A stretch of DNA of 64,000 nucleotides from Sinorhizobium sp. 8-89. GTDB lineage: Bacteria; Pseudomonadota; Alphaproteobacteria; Rhizobiales; Rhizobiaceae. The DNA lies in NCBI RefSeq assembly GCF_030124325.1, contig NZ_JASKLR010000002.1:48023-112022 (forward strand). The letters are read 5' to 3'. The position numbers were made by a program, and so were the translations under genes. The notes under the pieces are model-generated. The model was not told where the DNA came from, made no database searches, and saw only the letters and a program-made list of their open reading frames with translations. Of this stretch, positions 47,385 through 55,500 are shown piece after piece (positions within the stretch are counted from its first letter, which is position 1; the number at the start of each line of letters is the position of its first letter).

Positions 47385-47699
47385 ATGGGTTACCGCCAAT
47401 ACGGATATCGTCCGCAGAAGCGATCGGTCCTGTCGTATCCGGGGCTGGTAATAGCTGCGCTCGCTCTAGGCGCGGCCGGCGGCATGACGGCAACCGACCT
47501 CATTGCCTCATTCAACGGCGGCACAGGCGGATCCTGCAACATCAAAGGCAATGTCAGCATCGACACGGGCGAGCGGATCTTCCACGTGCCGGGGCAGAGA
47601 TATTACTCGCAGACGAAGATTAGCCCCCAATACGGAGAGCGTTGGTTTTGCTCGGAATTTGAGGCTTGGGCGGCTGGTTGGCGGAAGTCGAAGGTGTGA
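47385..47699 (+). CDS. Membrane-anchored protein with the GERIFHVPGQ-type domain
   Basis: 104 residues from ATG 47385 (GGAGAGGGGG upstream). One N-terminal membrane helix (YPGLVIAALALGAAGGMTAT) and a periplasmic C-terminal domain with CNIKGNVSIDTGERIFHVPG, then GERWFCSEFEAWAAGWRKSK. This Cys-paired domain is frequent in rhizobia, often misnamed after succinoglycan or nuclease proteins. Its function is unknown. Confidence 0.7.
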   Translation: MGYRQYGYRPQKRSVLSYPGLVIAALALGAAGGMTATDLIASFNGGTGGSCNIKGNVSIDTGERIFHVPGQRYYSQTKISPQYGERWFCSEFEAWAAGWRKSKV

Positions 47700-47706
47700 G
47701 GCGCCG

Positions 47707-48498
47707 TCAGGCCTCCTCGGCACGTCGTTTGTCCCGTTCCTCTATCTGCTGCAGTTTTTCAGGTGGCAATTGCCCATACATCTCCTCAATATGCTTCGGC
47801 TCGGAGATCATCTTTTCAACAATCAAATTGAAAAGGCGAAATAGCCCTTCAGCCGTTTCAAGGCTGTCACGGAGATCAATTTGCCCGGGATGAACAGCGT
47901 CATTGCCTATTACCCGCAACACATCTAGCGCTTTTTGGATTCTTCTATCCAACCCGCCGCTTACGAGGGAGCCTATGTCGCTGTTAATGTTCCTTCCGGG
48001 TTGCCCCAGCTCTTTGCACAGCTTTTGGATAGCGAGGCGTAGCAATGCAGCCGCGCCCCTTGGGGATGTGGCAAGGATACTGCTTGCCTCGTTGTAGTCA
48101 GCTTTGATGTCGTCGGGTGTATCCACATTTACAGGAGGCGCAGTCCCTGTGGCGGGATAGACAAGCTTGTCAGCTATCCATACGGCGATACGCGTACATT
48201 CATAGCACTTACTAAAATGTAAGTTAGTGACGTCTAAGTTTCGGTACTCGGAATGAGATTCAAACATCGGCTTGCCGGTCGCCACTTTGTCCACCCACTC
48301 GCCTAGCCGCTTCCGCTGTTCGGTATCCTTTATGTCATCAAAGCGGTATTCCTCGCGATTATCAGGCCCGACGACGAATGGAAGGTTATCCTTTTCCAGT
48401 CTGTGTGCGTGTGCGGAGTACCAGAATTGGGTGGTAAGAACGTGGCAATGCGGGCAGTTGAATGCGGTTTTGCGAACGGATGGTGTCACATATTTCAC
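47707..48498 (-). CDS. DUF4145-domain protein with zinc ribbon
   Basis: 263 residues from GTG 48496-48498 with AGGTGA before it; a TTG at 48528 is the alternative. Zinc ribbon FNCPHCH and KCYECTRIAVW. The DUF4145 helical domain follows (ILATSPRGAAALLRLAIQKL; DRRIQKALDVLRVIGNDAVH; NLIVEKMISEP). DUF4145 proteins frequently adjoin restriction or other defence genes, and here the gene is cargo between HNH and integrase. Converges on the preceding membrane protein gene. Confidence 0.8.
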   Translation of the reverse strand: MKYVTPSVRKTAFNCPHCHVLTTQFWYSAHAHRLEKDNLPFVVGPDNREEYRFDDIKDTEQRKRLGEWVDKVATGKPMFESHSEYRNLDVTNLHFSKCYECTRIAVWIADKLVYPATGTAPPVNVDTPDDIKADYNEASSILATSPRGAAALLRLAIQKLCKELGQPGRNINSDIGSLVSGGLDRRIQKALDVLRVIGNDAVHPGQIDLRDSLETAEGLFRLFNLIVEKMISEPKHIEEMYGQLPPEKLQQIEERDKRRAEEA

Positions 48499-48702
48499 GA
48501 CGTCACCTGAGAAACTGTTTCTTACCAAATCTAGCTCAACCGGAACCCGCTTGAGAATCGCTGTTTGTTCACATCCCCAACTGAAAAAACAGATACGATC
48601 GCGTGAGCGAGCGAGGGCCGCATGTGCCGTGTTTCAGTCAGGCGCCATCCCGGGCTGGCGGAAGTCGAGGGTGTGGTCGAGCGATGTAGATGCGTCCTAA
48701 CA

Positions 48703-49053
48703 TTATTGCAGATCGGACAATCTACTGGTGATCGTGAATTTTAGTCCAGTGCTCGGGTCAAATTTTACATTCTCAACTGCAAAGACCGCGATGTAATTCT
48801 GGCGGGTGAACCCTTTGACCATGCCTTGTGGATCACAGAGGACAGCGTCGTTGGTAAGAACCACCTGCTTCTCCCGTTGAATTGCTTGCACATATTCATG
48901 AATTTTGGCCGGGCTCGGTCCATTTACCAGGGGCTTGAATGGGTCATGATAGGCGAGACCCTTTAGCCAATGCTTGTGCACGCACGGTAATTCTTTCCCA
49001 TCGACATTTGCGAACCATGACCCTCGTTGGCCAATAGCTTTCTTCGCCGTCAT
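48703..49053 (-). CDS. Hypothetical phage protein
   Basis: 116 residues from ATG 49051-49053 (GGAGAGGG upstream). GSWFANVDGKELPCVHKHWL, HEYVQAIQREKQVVLTNDAV then RQNYIAVFAVENVKFDPSTG. Mixed alpha/beta composition without a recognised family. It lies 31 bases after the integrase gene on the same strand and may be cotranscribed. The interval 48499-48702 before it holds nothing recognised. Confidence 0.65.
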   Translation of the reverse strand: MTAKKAIGQRGSWFANVDGKELPCVHKHWLKGLAYHDPFKPLVNGPSPAKIHEYVQAIQREKQVVLTNDAVLCDPQGMVKGFTRQNYIAVFAVENVKFDPSTGLKFTITSRLSDLQ

Positions 49054-49084
49054 TTGACCCTCTCCGTTATTGGCTCAAAATTAC

Positions 49085-50323
49085 TTACCGCCGCGGCCCT
49101 TCCAGAAGAGCAACCGCGGGAGGCATTCCCTCCAACAACATGTCGGCCCAGATCTGAGCCAGTTCTTTTCTCCGGACCAAGTGCAGCGCGCGGTTATAGG
49201 CGCCTTCCACTTTGTCCTTCGGAATGTGCGCAAGCATCAGGTCGACCACCGGTTTGTCTGCGGGATCACGCTCGTTCATCAACGTCGAGAAGGTTGATCG
49301 CCATCCATGCGGGACGTGCTTGTGGTGATAGCCAACTCGATTAAGCAGATAGCCGATCGCGTTCTCGCTCATGGGCTTGTGCGAATGCCTTGTATTCGGA
49401 AAGGCGAGGGGGCCACGTCCGGTAATCGTCCTCAACGCTTCAATAACCTCCCGCGCTTGCCACGAGAGTGGCACCAAATGATCCCTGGCGCTCTCCGCTT
49501 TGTGCTTGCGCTTGAGTTTCATTCGCGCGGCCGGCACTTGCCACACATCGTCGATAACGCCGTTGAACTCCAGCCAGGGCGTTGCGATCAGCGTGCCAGG
49601 TCGGAGCGCAGTTAGAGCAAGTAGACGGTGCGCTAGCTTGGTTGCCGGGTGCGCAGGTTCATTCTCTACCTTGCGGATGATCTCCTGCGCCTCGGCGAGC
49701 GTCGTGATTGCCGGCTGCCGACCCTTCACCAATGGAGCCAAAGCACCCTTGACGACCGCGGCAGGATCCGCGGCGGCTCGGCCAGACGCAATCGCGTAGA
49801 CGAAAACGGCAGAAACTCGTTGCCTTACGCGACGTGCGGTTTCATGCGCCTGTCGGTTCTCAATGAGCCGCAGGACGCCCATTATTTCAGGCACATCCAA
49901 CTCTCTAATGGGAGAGTTGCCAATGTGTGGAAATACCTCTTTCTCGAAGCTGTCGAGCACGTCTTGCGCGTGCTTCTCGACCCACTGCGACTTCTGCAAT
50001 GCGTGCCATTCACGCGCGATCGCCTCGAAAGTTTCAGCGCTGCGTTTCTCTCCCGCCAGCTTTTGGAGTTTCTTGGCGATGGCGGGATCCTTGCCAGCCC
50101 TAAGAAGGGCCTTTGCGTCGTCCTTTGCCTGGCGCGCGTCAGCCAACGAAACCGACGGGTAGGGGCCGATCGAAAGGAGTTTTTCGCTGCCGTTGAACCG
50201 ATACTTCAGGCGCCAAAGCTTGCTGCCGGCCTTCGTGATGAAGAGAAACAGACCTTCACCATCCGACAGCTTCCTCGGCTTCGATTCCGCCTTCGCTTTC
50301 CTTATTTGTGCGTCGGTAAGCAT
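49085..50323 (-). CDS. int: Tyrosine-type integrase (P4-like, DUF4102 N-terminus)
   Basis: 412 residues from ATG 50321-50323. The N-terminal arm-binding domain is DUF4102-like (KLSDGEGLFLFITKAGSKLW, then SIGPYPSVSLADARQAKDDA). The catalytic domain shows Arg in LTALRPGTLIATPW, His-x-x-Arg in PHGWRSTFSTLMNE, His in MLAHIPKDKVEGAYNRALHL and, in the same segment, the Tyr nucleophile. P4-like integrases choose tRNA 3' ends, which fits the adjacent tRNA-Ser. It appears intact. Confidence 0.95.
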   Translation of the reverse strand: MLTDAQIRKAKAESKPRKLSDGEGLFLFITKAGSKLWRLKYRFNGSEKLLSIGPYPSVSLADARQAKDDAKALLRAGKDPAIAKKLQKLAGEKRSAETFEAIAREWHALQKSQWVEKHAQDVLDSFEKEVFPHIGNSPIRELDVPEIMGVLRLIENRQAHETARRVRQRVSAVFVYAIASGRAAADPAAVVKGALAPLVKGRQPAITTLAEAQEIIRKVENEPAHPATKLAHRLLALTALRPGTLIATPWLEFNGVIDDVWQVPAARMKLKRKHKAESARDHLVPLSWQAREVIEALRTITGRGPLAFPNTRHSHKPMSENAIGYLLNRVGYHHKHVPHGWRSTFSTLMNERDPADKPVVDLMLAHIPKDKVEGAYNRALHLVRRKELAQIWADMLLEGMPPAVALLEGPRR

Positions 50324-50336
50324 CGGTTCTCCAGCA

Positions 50337-50390
50337 TACCCCCAAATTCGTGACTCGATACCCCAAAAAGCACCCCCAGAAGCGGGGGTA
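50337..50390. promoter_or_regulatory. Right integrase arm-type site candidates
   Basis: TACCCCC at 50337-50343, TACCCC at 50359-50364, a related CACCCCC at 50371-50377 and an inverted copy (GGGGGTA) at 50384-50390 crowd the space between integrase and tRNA-Ser. The last two form a hairpin. They match the pair at 7245-7262 beside attL. Confidence 0.5.
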
Positions 50391-50490
50391 TGGGTGGCAT
50401 CGCGTGGCAAAACGTGGGAACGCTGCAGCAGCCGCAACGCCGGAAAATCAGGGCTTACGGCACTATATGGATATGAATGGGAAAGACAAC

Positions 50491-50504
50491 TGGCGGAGGA
50501 GGTG
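50491..50504. repeat. attR core within tRNA-Ser
   Basis: The 14 bases TGGCGGAGGAGGTG, identical to 7166-7179. On integration the phage supplied these bases and so kept the tRNA gene whole. Confidence 0.75.
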
Positions 50505-50580
50505 GGATTCGAACCCACGGTACGCTTTCACGCACCCCGGTTTTCAAGACCGGTGCCTTAAACCGCTCGGCCACTCCTCC
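50491..50580 (-). tRNA. tRNA-Ser (TGA), prophage integration target
   Basis: 90 bases with long variable arm and encoded CCA. Acceptor GGAGGAG pairs with CTCCTCC, the anticodon loop CTTGAAA gives TGA, and the T-loop GGTTCGAATCCC is canonical. The prophage joins its 3' end. Confidence 0.96.
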
Positions 50581-50881
50581 AGTCGATCGAAAGTCCAACA
50601 ATTGTTGGTTCCTGAAAACGGCAACTGCTACCGCTTGCTACCCAATCACTCGACGGCTGGCTTTTTAGCAGCTTTGATCGCCGCGTCAACGTGCTCGGCG
50701 GCGTTCGCTTGCATGCCCTGCATTACGTGCCGATGAGTTTCGCGGAGGCGAGCAGGCAAGTCACATGTGCGATCATTGGAAGAGGCCATAATAAAGTTAA
50801 AAGTTGTTCGGTTTGCCATAAATTCTACGCAAGGACAGGCGAGCAGCGCTCTGATATTTTGGCGCATCTGGGGGGTGTGCC
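50581..50881. other. Interval without a convincing gene
   Basis: 301 bases holding the tRNA-Ser promoter side. A minus-strand frame with 47 codons from ATG 50789 (to 50646) has a natural-looking helical sequence ending AAEHVDAAIKAAKKPAVE but no ribosome-binding site, so it is left uncalled. Confidence 0.4.
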
Positions 50882-51994
50882 ATGCCAAATCCCAATGCGA
50901 TTGTTTCGACCCGCATTGATTTCGATCCTCCACTTGACCGGCCCACTGCCGAGCTGCTGCGCGAGGGGCTTTGGGTTGAGCTCGAAGGCGGGCGCCGCGC
51001 CCGGCTTGACCCGAGTGATGCCCGATCGAGCGGCTTCGTCCAAGTCCTTGACGGGCTCGCGAGGCGCAAGGCGCCGGTCTATCTGGAGATCGATCCTAAC
51101 AGCGCGGCGATCACACGGCTGCTGATCCCGCACGTGACGCGCCCGATGAGCATGCTTCCGAACGACCAGGGCTATGAGGTCATGCTCGAAAGGTCGCACG
51201 CCCGCCACGCCCTGAGGCGCGACAATCCCGATTTCGCGACGCTCGAGCCGTTGCTGCGCGCCGCGCTCGATTCGGGGCAACTGCTTATCATCACCGAGGA
51301 TGATGCGCACAATATCATTGATATTCGCGCCTACACGCCCGGCCCCGATGACGCGCCGCTGCCGCCTTTGCCCAAACCCGATACGCTGCCGTTCGAGCGG
51401 CCGTGGTGGAAGCGTCTGCTAGACTGGATCTGGCGCTGGCCGTTCTGGCCCTGGTGGTGGTTTCGCTGCGTTTCGAAAGCAACCGCCCAGCAGATATTTG
51501 ATGCGATCAGCGCGAAGTCTTGCCCGCCGCTCACGGTGCCAGCGCCGTGCATCCCTTTTCTCTATCCCGATGACGGCTGCTGGGGCCGCGCGCACGAGAT
51601 GTGCCGGCTGATGATCAATATGGGACGCAAGCCGCGCAAAGTGTGGATACAGGGGAGCTTGCACGTCGTCACCAAAGACAATCCCAATTGCTTCGTGAAC
51701 TGGGGTTGGCATGTCGCGCCGACGCTATGCGTGCGCCAGGGCTGGTTCTGGACACAGCAGATGGTGATCGATCCCTCGCTCTTCGCCACGCCCGTGACGC
51801 AGGCAACTTGGAAGGGGGTTCAGGGCGATCCGAGCGCCACGCTGACGCCGAGCGACGCGTCGATCTTCTATATCTGGGGCAACGTGACCGACCCCACCTA
51901 TGTCGAGACCAACAAGGTGCTCGCCGATTATCGTCTCCAGCTTCAGAACCGCGCGATCCAGCACGGCCCGCCGCCCTATGCGAATTGCCCGTAG
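50882..51994 (+). CDS. Protein-glutaminase-domain protein with Trp-rich segment
   Basis: 370 residues. Residues 1-165 form an unrecognised alpha/beta domain. Residues 174-194 are extraordinarily Trp-rich (nine Trp in 21, for example RLLDWIWRWPFWPWWWF). The C-terminal domain matches bacterial protein glutaminases: Cys233 in DDGCWGRAHEMC, His277 in NWGWHVAPT and Asp297 in MVIDPSLF, followed by PVTQATWKG. Residue spacing 44 and 20 is close to the known enzyme's 41 and 20. Such enzymes convert protein glutamine to glutamate. No signal peptide is visible, unlike the secreted enzyme. Substrate unknown. Confidence 0.8.
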   Translation: MPNPNAIVSTRIDFDPPLDRPTAELLREGLWVELEGGRRARLDPSDARSSGFVQVLDGLARRKAPVYLEIDPNSAAITRLLIPHVTRPMSMLPNDQGYEVMLERSHARHALRRDNPDFATLEPLLRAALDSGQLLIITEDDAHNIIDIRAYTPGPDDAPLPPLPKPDTLPFERPWWKRLLDWIWRWPFWPWWWFRCVSKATAQQIFDAISAKSCPPLTVPAPCIPFLYPDDGCWGRAHEMCRLMINMGRKPRKVWIQGSLHVVTKDNPNCFVNWGWHVAPTLCVRQGWFWTQQMVIDPSLFATPVTQATWKGVQGDPSATLTPSDASIFYIWGNVTDPTYVETNKVLADYRLQLQNRAIQHGPPPYANCP

Positions 51995-52393
51995 CGGAGC
52001 CACGAATATGAAAAGAGGCTGCAGGGCAATTCGGCCGGCACCGGAAGTCGCAGCCACTCGCCTTCCACAGCCGACGAGACAGTACACCGGCCTTGACGCT
52101 GGGTTGAACGGCAAATCTCGCAGTTTTTGCAAGTCTTAACGTGTCCGGCGCTCGGGAAAATTTCTGGTCTCCCGGGAAGGGGCCAAGGCTGCGCGAGAGA
52201 GGCTCGCGCATGGGTTTATACGATTTGTAAACCATAGCGGAAGATTTTTGCCGCGCTTCAGGCTCCCTGTTCGCAATTTTGCCGTCTTGCTGACATGATT
52301 AATCGACTGTCTCTTTTCGAGACGCCGAGCTTTCCGCGGGGGCTAGAGCGGAATGTTTTCGAAATACGGCTTTGCGAACGATATTGGGGACAG
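51995..52393. other. Intergenic region upstream of rlpA
   Basis: 399 bases between the glutaminase-like gene and rlpA. No gene was recognised. A plus-strand frame reaching rlpA from 52295 is in frame with it, but its extra 33 residues would put the lipoprotein signal too far inside. Confidence 0.5.
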
Positions 52394-53428
52394 ATGATTT
52401 TTAGAAGAAATGCGGCACTTCTTTCGAGGGGATTACGTGTTGCTGCGGTTCCGTTGCTTTGCGCGACGCTTGCCGCCTGCGGATCGGCTTCGAGCGTCAA
52501 GACAAGCAAGGCGCGGAGCAAGGAATACTTTGCCGAGTCGGTCTATGGCGTCAAAGCTAGCCCGCGGGTCGCGACCGGGACAAACATCCCGAAGGGTGGC
52601 GGGCGTTACCAGGTCGGAAAGGCCTATCAGGTCAAGGGCAAGTGGTATAAGCCGAAGGAGGATTTCGGCTACAACAAGGTGGGCGTCGCGTCCTGGTACG
52701 GCTCCGCCTTTCACGGGCGACTGACGGCGAACGGCGAAGTCTACGACAAGTATCACCTGTCCGCCGCCCACCCGACTTTCCCCTTGCCCAGCTATGCACG
52801 CGTCACCAATCTGGAAAATGGTACATCGGTTATCGTTCGCGTGAACGACCGCGGTCCCTACGAGTACGGCCGGATTATCGATGTTTCCTCGAAAACCGCC
52901 GATATGCTGGACATCAAGGGCAAGGGCAGTGCCAAGGTGCGCGTGCAATATGTCGGGCGCGCGCCGCTCGAGGGCAACGATATGCCCTATCTGATGGCCT
53001 CCTACGTCAAGAAGGGTGACCGCAGTCCCGGCGTGATGCCGGAAGGACAGATCGCGACAGGTGTCATGGTTGCGTCGAACGAGCCGTTCCGCAACCAGGT
53101 GCCGGACCTCGCCAGGGTGCCGGTCCCTGGCAACGCGACGCTGGATACGGGCGTTCCGATGACCGCGCTCGCCGAGCCGGCGCCGCAAGTCGCGATGCCG
53201 CAATCTCTCGGCGAATTTGTCACGCTCCCGGAGATCGGACCGATCCCCACCGTGCGGCCAGAACTGATCCCGATGCCTGACGGAAACATGGCTTATGCCG
53301 CCGCCTATGTCGAAGTGCGCGTCAGCGACAAGGCGTCGCCCTTCGAGGCAATTATGGTTGATTCGAACGCGCTGACGGCCAATTCCATCATCGCCTACGC
53401 AAAGCGCCGGAACAGGGACGGAGTTTAG
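52394..53428 (+). CDS. rlpA: RlpA-like septal lytic transglycosylase lipoprotein
   Basis: 344 residues from ATG 52394. Lipoprotein signal ending LLCATLAACGSAS (lipobox LAAC). The double-psi beta-barrel domain shows GVASWYGSAFHGRLTANGEV with the catalytic-type Glu, AHPTFPLPSYARVTNLENGT and VNDRGPYEYGRIIDVS. RlpA cleaves denuded glycan strands at the septum and is anchored in the outer membrane. The Pro/Val-rich C-terminal extension ends VDSNALTANSIIAYAKRRNR without a clear SPOR core. First gene before the PBP-like gene, 63 bases away. Confidence 0.9.
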   Translation: MIFRRNAALLSRGLRVAAVPLLCATLAACGSASSVKTSKARSKEYFAESVYGVKASPRVATGTNIPKGGGRYQVGKAYQVKGKWYKPKEDFGYNKVGVASWYGSAFHGRLTANGEVYDKYHLSAAHPTFPLPSYARVTNLENGTSVIVRVNDRGPYEYGRIIDVSSKTADMLDIKGKGSAKVRVQYVGRAPLEGNDMPYLMASYVKKGDRSPGVMPEGQIATGVMVASNEPFRNQVPDLARVPVPGNATLDTGVPMTALAEPAPQVAMPQSLGEFVTLPEIGPIPTVRPELIPMPDGNMAYAAAYVEVRVSDKASPFEAIMVDSNALTANSIIAYAKRRNRDGV

Positions 53429-53491
53429 CGCCAGCCTCGGTTGAACAGCTTTGTTCGCGCTGCTATGCCCATGAAGAAGCCGGAGTTTCTC

Positions 53492-54646
53492 ATGCGCATA
53501 AAGTTGCTCACGGTCGTCGCCCTTCTTGCGGCGACCGTTTCGACAAATGCGGTCGCCCAGGCGCCCGCGTTCGACACCAAGGCGAAGCAAATCTATCTCG
53601 TCGATGGCGAGACCGGCACAGTGCTCTTCGCTCGCGGCGAAGACGAGCCCGTGCCCCCGGCATCGCTTGCCAAGCTGATGGCGATGGAGGTGGTTTTCGA
53701 GGCGTTGGACAAGGGCGAACTGAGCCCTGAGACGACCTACGAGGTCTCCGAGCACGCCTGGCGGACCGGAGGCGCACCGTCCGGCACCTCGACGATGTTT
53801 GCCGCAATCAAGTCGAAAATCCGCGTTGCGGACCTTATTCAAGGCGCAGTCGTGCAACTCGCGAACGATGCCTGCATCATCCTCGCGGAAGGCATGACCG
53901 GCAGCGAAGCTGCTTTTGCGGAGCGTATGACGGCGCGGGCGCGCGAACTCGGCATGCCCGTCGCGGTTTTCAACAACGCCACCGGTCTTCCTCATCCTGC
54001 GAACAAGGTGACGATGCGGGAGCTGGTGACGCTGGCGCGGCATCTGCGCGAGGCTCACCGAGATTTCTATCGCCTCTATTCCCAGGCCGAATTCGAGTGG
54101 AACAAGATCCGCCAGCGCAATCGCAATCCGCTGATTGCGGCCAATGTCGGCGTCGATGGGCTGGCCACGGGATTCGCGGAAGGTTTCGGCTTTTCGCTTG
54201 CCGCGTCGATGCAGCGCGGCGACCGCCGCGTCTATCTTGCCATGAGTGGGCTCGAAAGCGACAAGGAGCGCACGGACGAAAGCCGCAGGGTGCTCGATTG
54301 GGCGATGACCGCCTTCGAGAAACGGCGCATCTTCGCCGACGGGGAGACCATCGGCGAAGCAAGCGTCTATGGTGGCGCCACATCGCGCGTCTCCCTTGTC
54401 GCGGGCGGGCCGATCGATGTCCTGCTCCCGGTCAACAATCCTGAACGGCTAACCGCGCGCATCGTTTACAAATGGCCGCTGACGGCACCGGTCGCGGCCG
54501 GTCAGGAGGTCGGCGTCGTCAAGCTCTGGAACGGCGAGCGATTGTTGCGGGAAGTGCCGGTGAGGACCGGCAGCGGGGTCGAGGTAGGTACGCTTACAAG
54601 CCGCGCGCTCGATGCGCTCCAGGAGCTTCTCTTCTTCTGGCTGTAA
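53492..54646 (+). CDS. D-Ala-D-Ala carboxypeptidase family protein lacking two catalytic motifs
   Basis: 384 residues from ATG 53492 with signal peptide MRIKLLTVVALLAATVSTNA, then VAQA. The S11/PBP5 fold keeps the nucleophile motif S58-L-A-K61 (PPASLAKLMAME). Where the family has SGN, this protein reads L123-A-N125 (VQLANDAC), and where it has KTG it reads A225-T-G227 (DGLATGFAEGFG). Loss of the second Ser and the KTG Lys should abolish or greatly reduce carboxypeptidase action. It may serve as a binding or regulatory PBP beside RlpA. The C-terminal beta domain (VPVRTGSGVEVGTLTSRALD) is present. Confidence 0.85.
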   Translation: MRIKLLTVVALLAATVSTNAVAQAPAFDTKAKQIYLVDGETGTVLFARGEDEPVPPASLAKLMAMEVVFEALDKGELSPETTYEVSEHAWRTGGAPSGTSTMFAAIKSKIRVADLIQGAVVQLANDACIILAEGMTGSEAAFAERMTARARELGMPVAVFNNATGLPHPANKVTMRELVTLARHLREAHRDFYRLYSQAEFEWNKIRQRNRNPLIAANVGVDGLATGFAEGFGFSLAASMQRGDRRVYLAMSGLESDKERTDESRRVLDWAMTAFEKRRIFADGETIGEASVYGGATSRVSLVAGGPIDVLLPVNNPERLTARIVYKWPLTAPVAAGQEVGVVKLWNGERLLREVPVRTGSGVEVGTLTSRALDALQELLFFWL

Positions 54647-54703
54647 CAAATGCGCACGCGACCGTTTCTTCTGGCGAACCAATCGGCTAAACAGGGCCGA
54701 TAG

Positions 54704-54747
54704 CTACAGCGCCACGCGTCTTGTCAGACGCGCAAGGAGCGCTGTAG
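54704..54747. repeat. Rhizobial-type palindromic element
   Basis: CTACAGCGC (54704-54712) pairs with GCGCTGTAG (54739-54747), and inside it CGCGTCT (54715-54721) pairs with AGACGCG (54726-54732). I recall near-identical palindromes scattered between genes in Rhizobium and Sinorhizobium genomes. It probably also stops or stabilises the transcript between the PBP-like gene and tmk. Confidence 0.65.
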
Positions 54748-54819
54748 CACTTTGAATTGCTGCATGTTTTATCCTGGCTACGATTTAAGGAAACATGCAG
54801 TCGGCCGATTTGGGAACGC

Positions 54820-55500
54820 ATGTCGCTGACGAAGGGTTTGTTTGTAACGTTTGAGGGCGGGGAAGGGGCCGGCAAGTCGACCCAGATGCGCCTGCTGGCC
54901 GATTCGCTACGTGCCCGTGGCTACGATGTGCTCACCACGCGAGAGCCTGGCGGCTCAGTCGGTGCGGAGGCAGTTCGCCACGTGCTGCTGTCGGGGGCGG
55001 CGGAATCCTTCGGCGTTCGCATGGAGGCGATGCTCTTTGCGGCCGCGCGCAGCGACCACGTCGAAGAAGTGATTCGGCCGGCGCTTCAGAAGGGTACCAT
55101 CGTCCTCTGCGACCGTTTCATGGATTCCTCGCGCGTTTACCAGGGCATCACCGGCAACCTCGAACCGGCCTTCGTGGAGACACTCGAACGGGTGGCCGTC
55201 AACGGGGTCATTCCGGACCGAACGATCATCTTCGACCTGCCTGCCGCGCTTGGGCTTGAACGCGCGCGCCATCGCGCCGCCGATGGCAATCCCGACCGTT
55301 TCGAGAAGGAACAGCTGGAAACGCACGAGAAACGGCGCGAAGCCTTCCTGGATATCGCGGAAGCCGACCCTCGGCGTTGTCGTGTCGTCGATGCAGCACG
55401 GCCGCCGGACGCCGTCGCCGCCGAGGTCAGGGAGATCATGGATGCATTGCTACCGGACGGTGACGAGCCGCAGCCGTCAAGTGCGGAAGCTGCATCATGA
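54820..55500 (+). CDS. tmk: Thymidylate kinase
   Basis: 226 residues from ATG 54820. P-loop [15 protein letters not shown] (residues about 11-25), the DR-type motif [25 protein letters not shown] and the lid region [20 protein letters not shown]. It phosphorylates dTMP to dTDP for DNA synthesis in the cytosol. ATGA overlap with holB is the usual alphaproteobacterial arrangement. The C-terminal acidic tail ([17 protein letters not shown]) is variable in the family. Confidence 0.96.
   Translation: MSLTKGLFVTFEGGEGAGKSTQMRLLADSLRARGYDVLTTREPGGSVGAEAVRHVLLSGAAESFGVRMEAMLFAAARSDHVEEVIRPALQKGTIVLCDRFMDSSRVYQGITGNLEPAFVETLERVAVNGVIPDRTIIFDLPAALGLERARHRAADGNPDRFEKEQLETHEKRREAFLDIAEADPRRCRVVDAARPPDAVAAEVREIMDALLPDGDEPQPSSAEAAS

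Larger units (their letters stand above)
7166..50504. mobile_element. HK97-like siphovirus prophage in tRNA-Ser(TGA)
   Basis: A 14-bp copy of the tRNA-Ser 3' end at 7166-7179 and the tRNA itself at 50491-50580 bracket a complete phage gene set. In order this runs repressor, replication, HNH-terminase-portal-protease-capsid, connectors, tail, lysis, cargo, switch region and integrase. The size of 43.3 kb is normal for this phage class. Integrase sits next to the tRNA, as expected for tRNA-targeting elements. All structural, packaging and lysis genes look intact, so the prophage may be inducible. Confidence 0.9.

Noticed and set aside
7166-50504. CRISPR arrays
   Set aside because: No series of regularly spaced near-identical 23-40-base repeats is present; the only tandem repeats found are the short ones listed.
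50646-50789. 47-codon minus-strand frame next to tRNA-Ser
   Set aside because: The protein looks plausible but has no ribosome-binding site and no known relatives that I can name.
52433-54058. 541-codon minus-strand frame across rlpA and the PBP-like gene
   Set aside because: His/Arg/Gly-rich antisense shadow; both plus-strand genes have clear domains and signal peptides.
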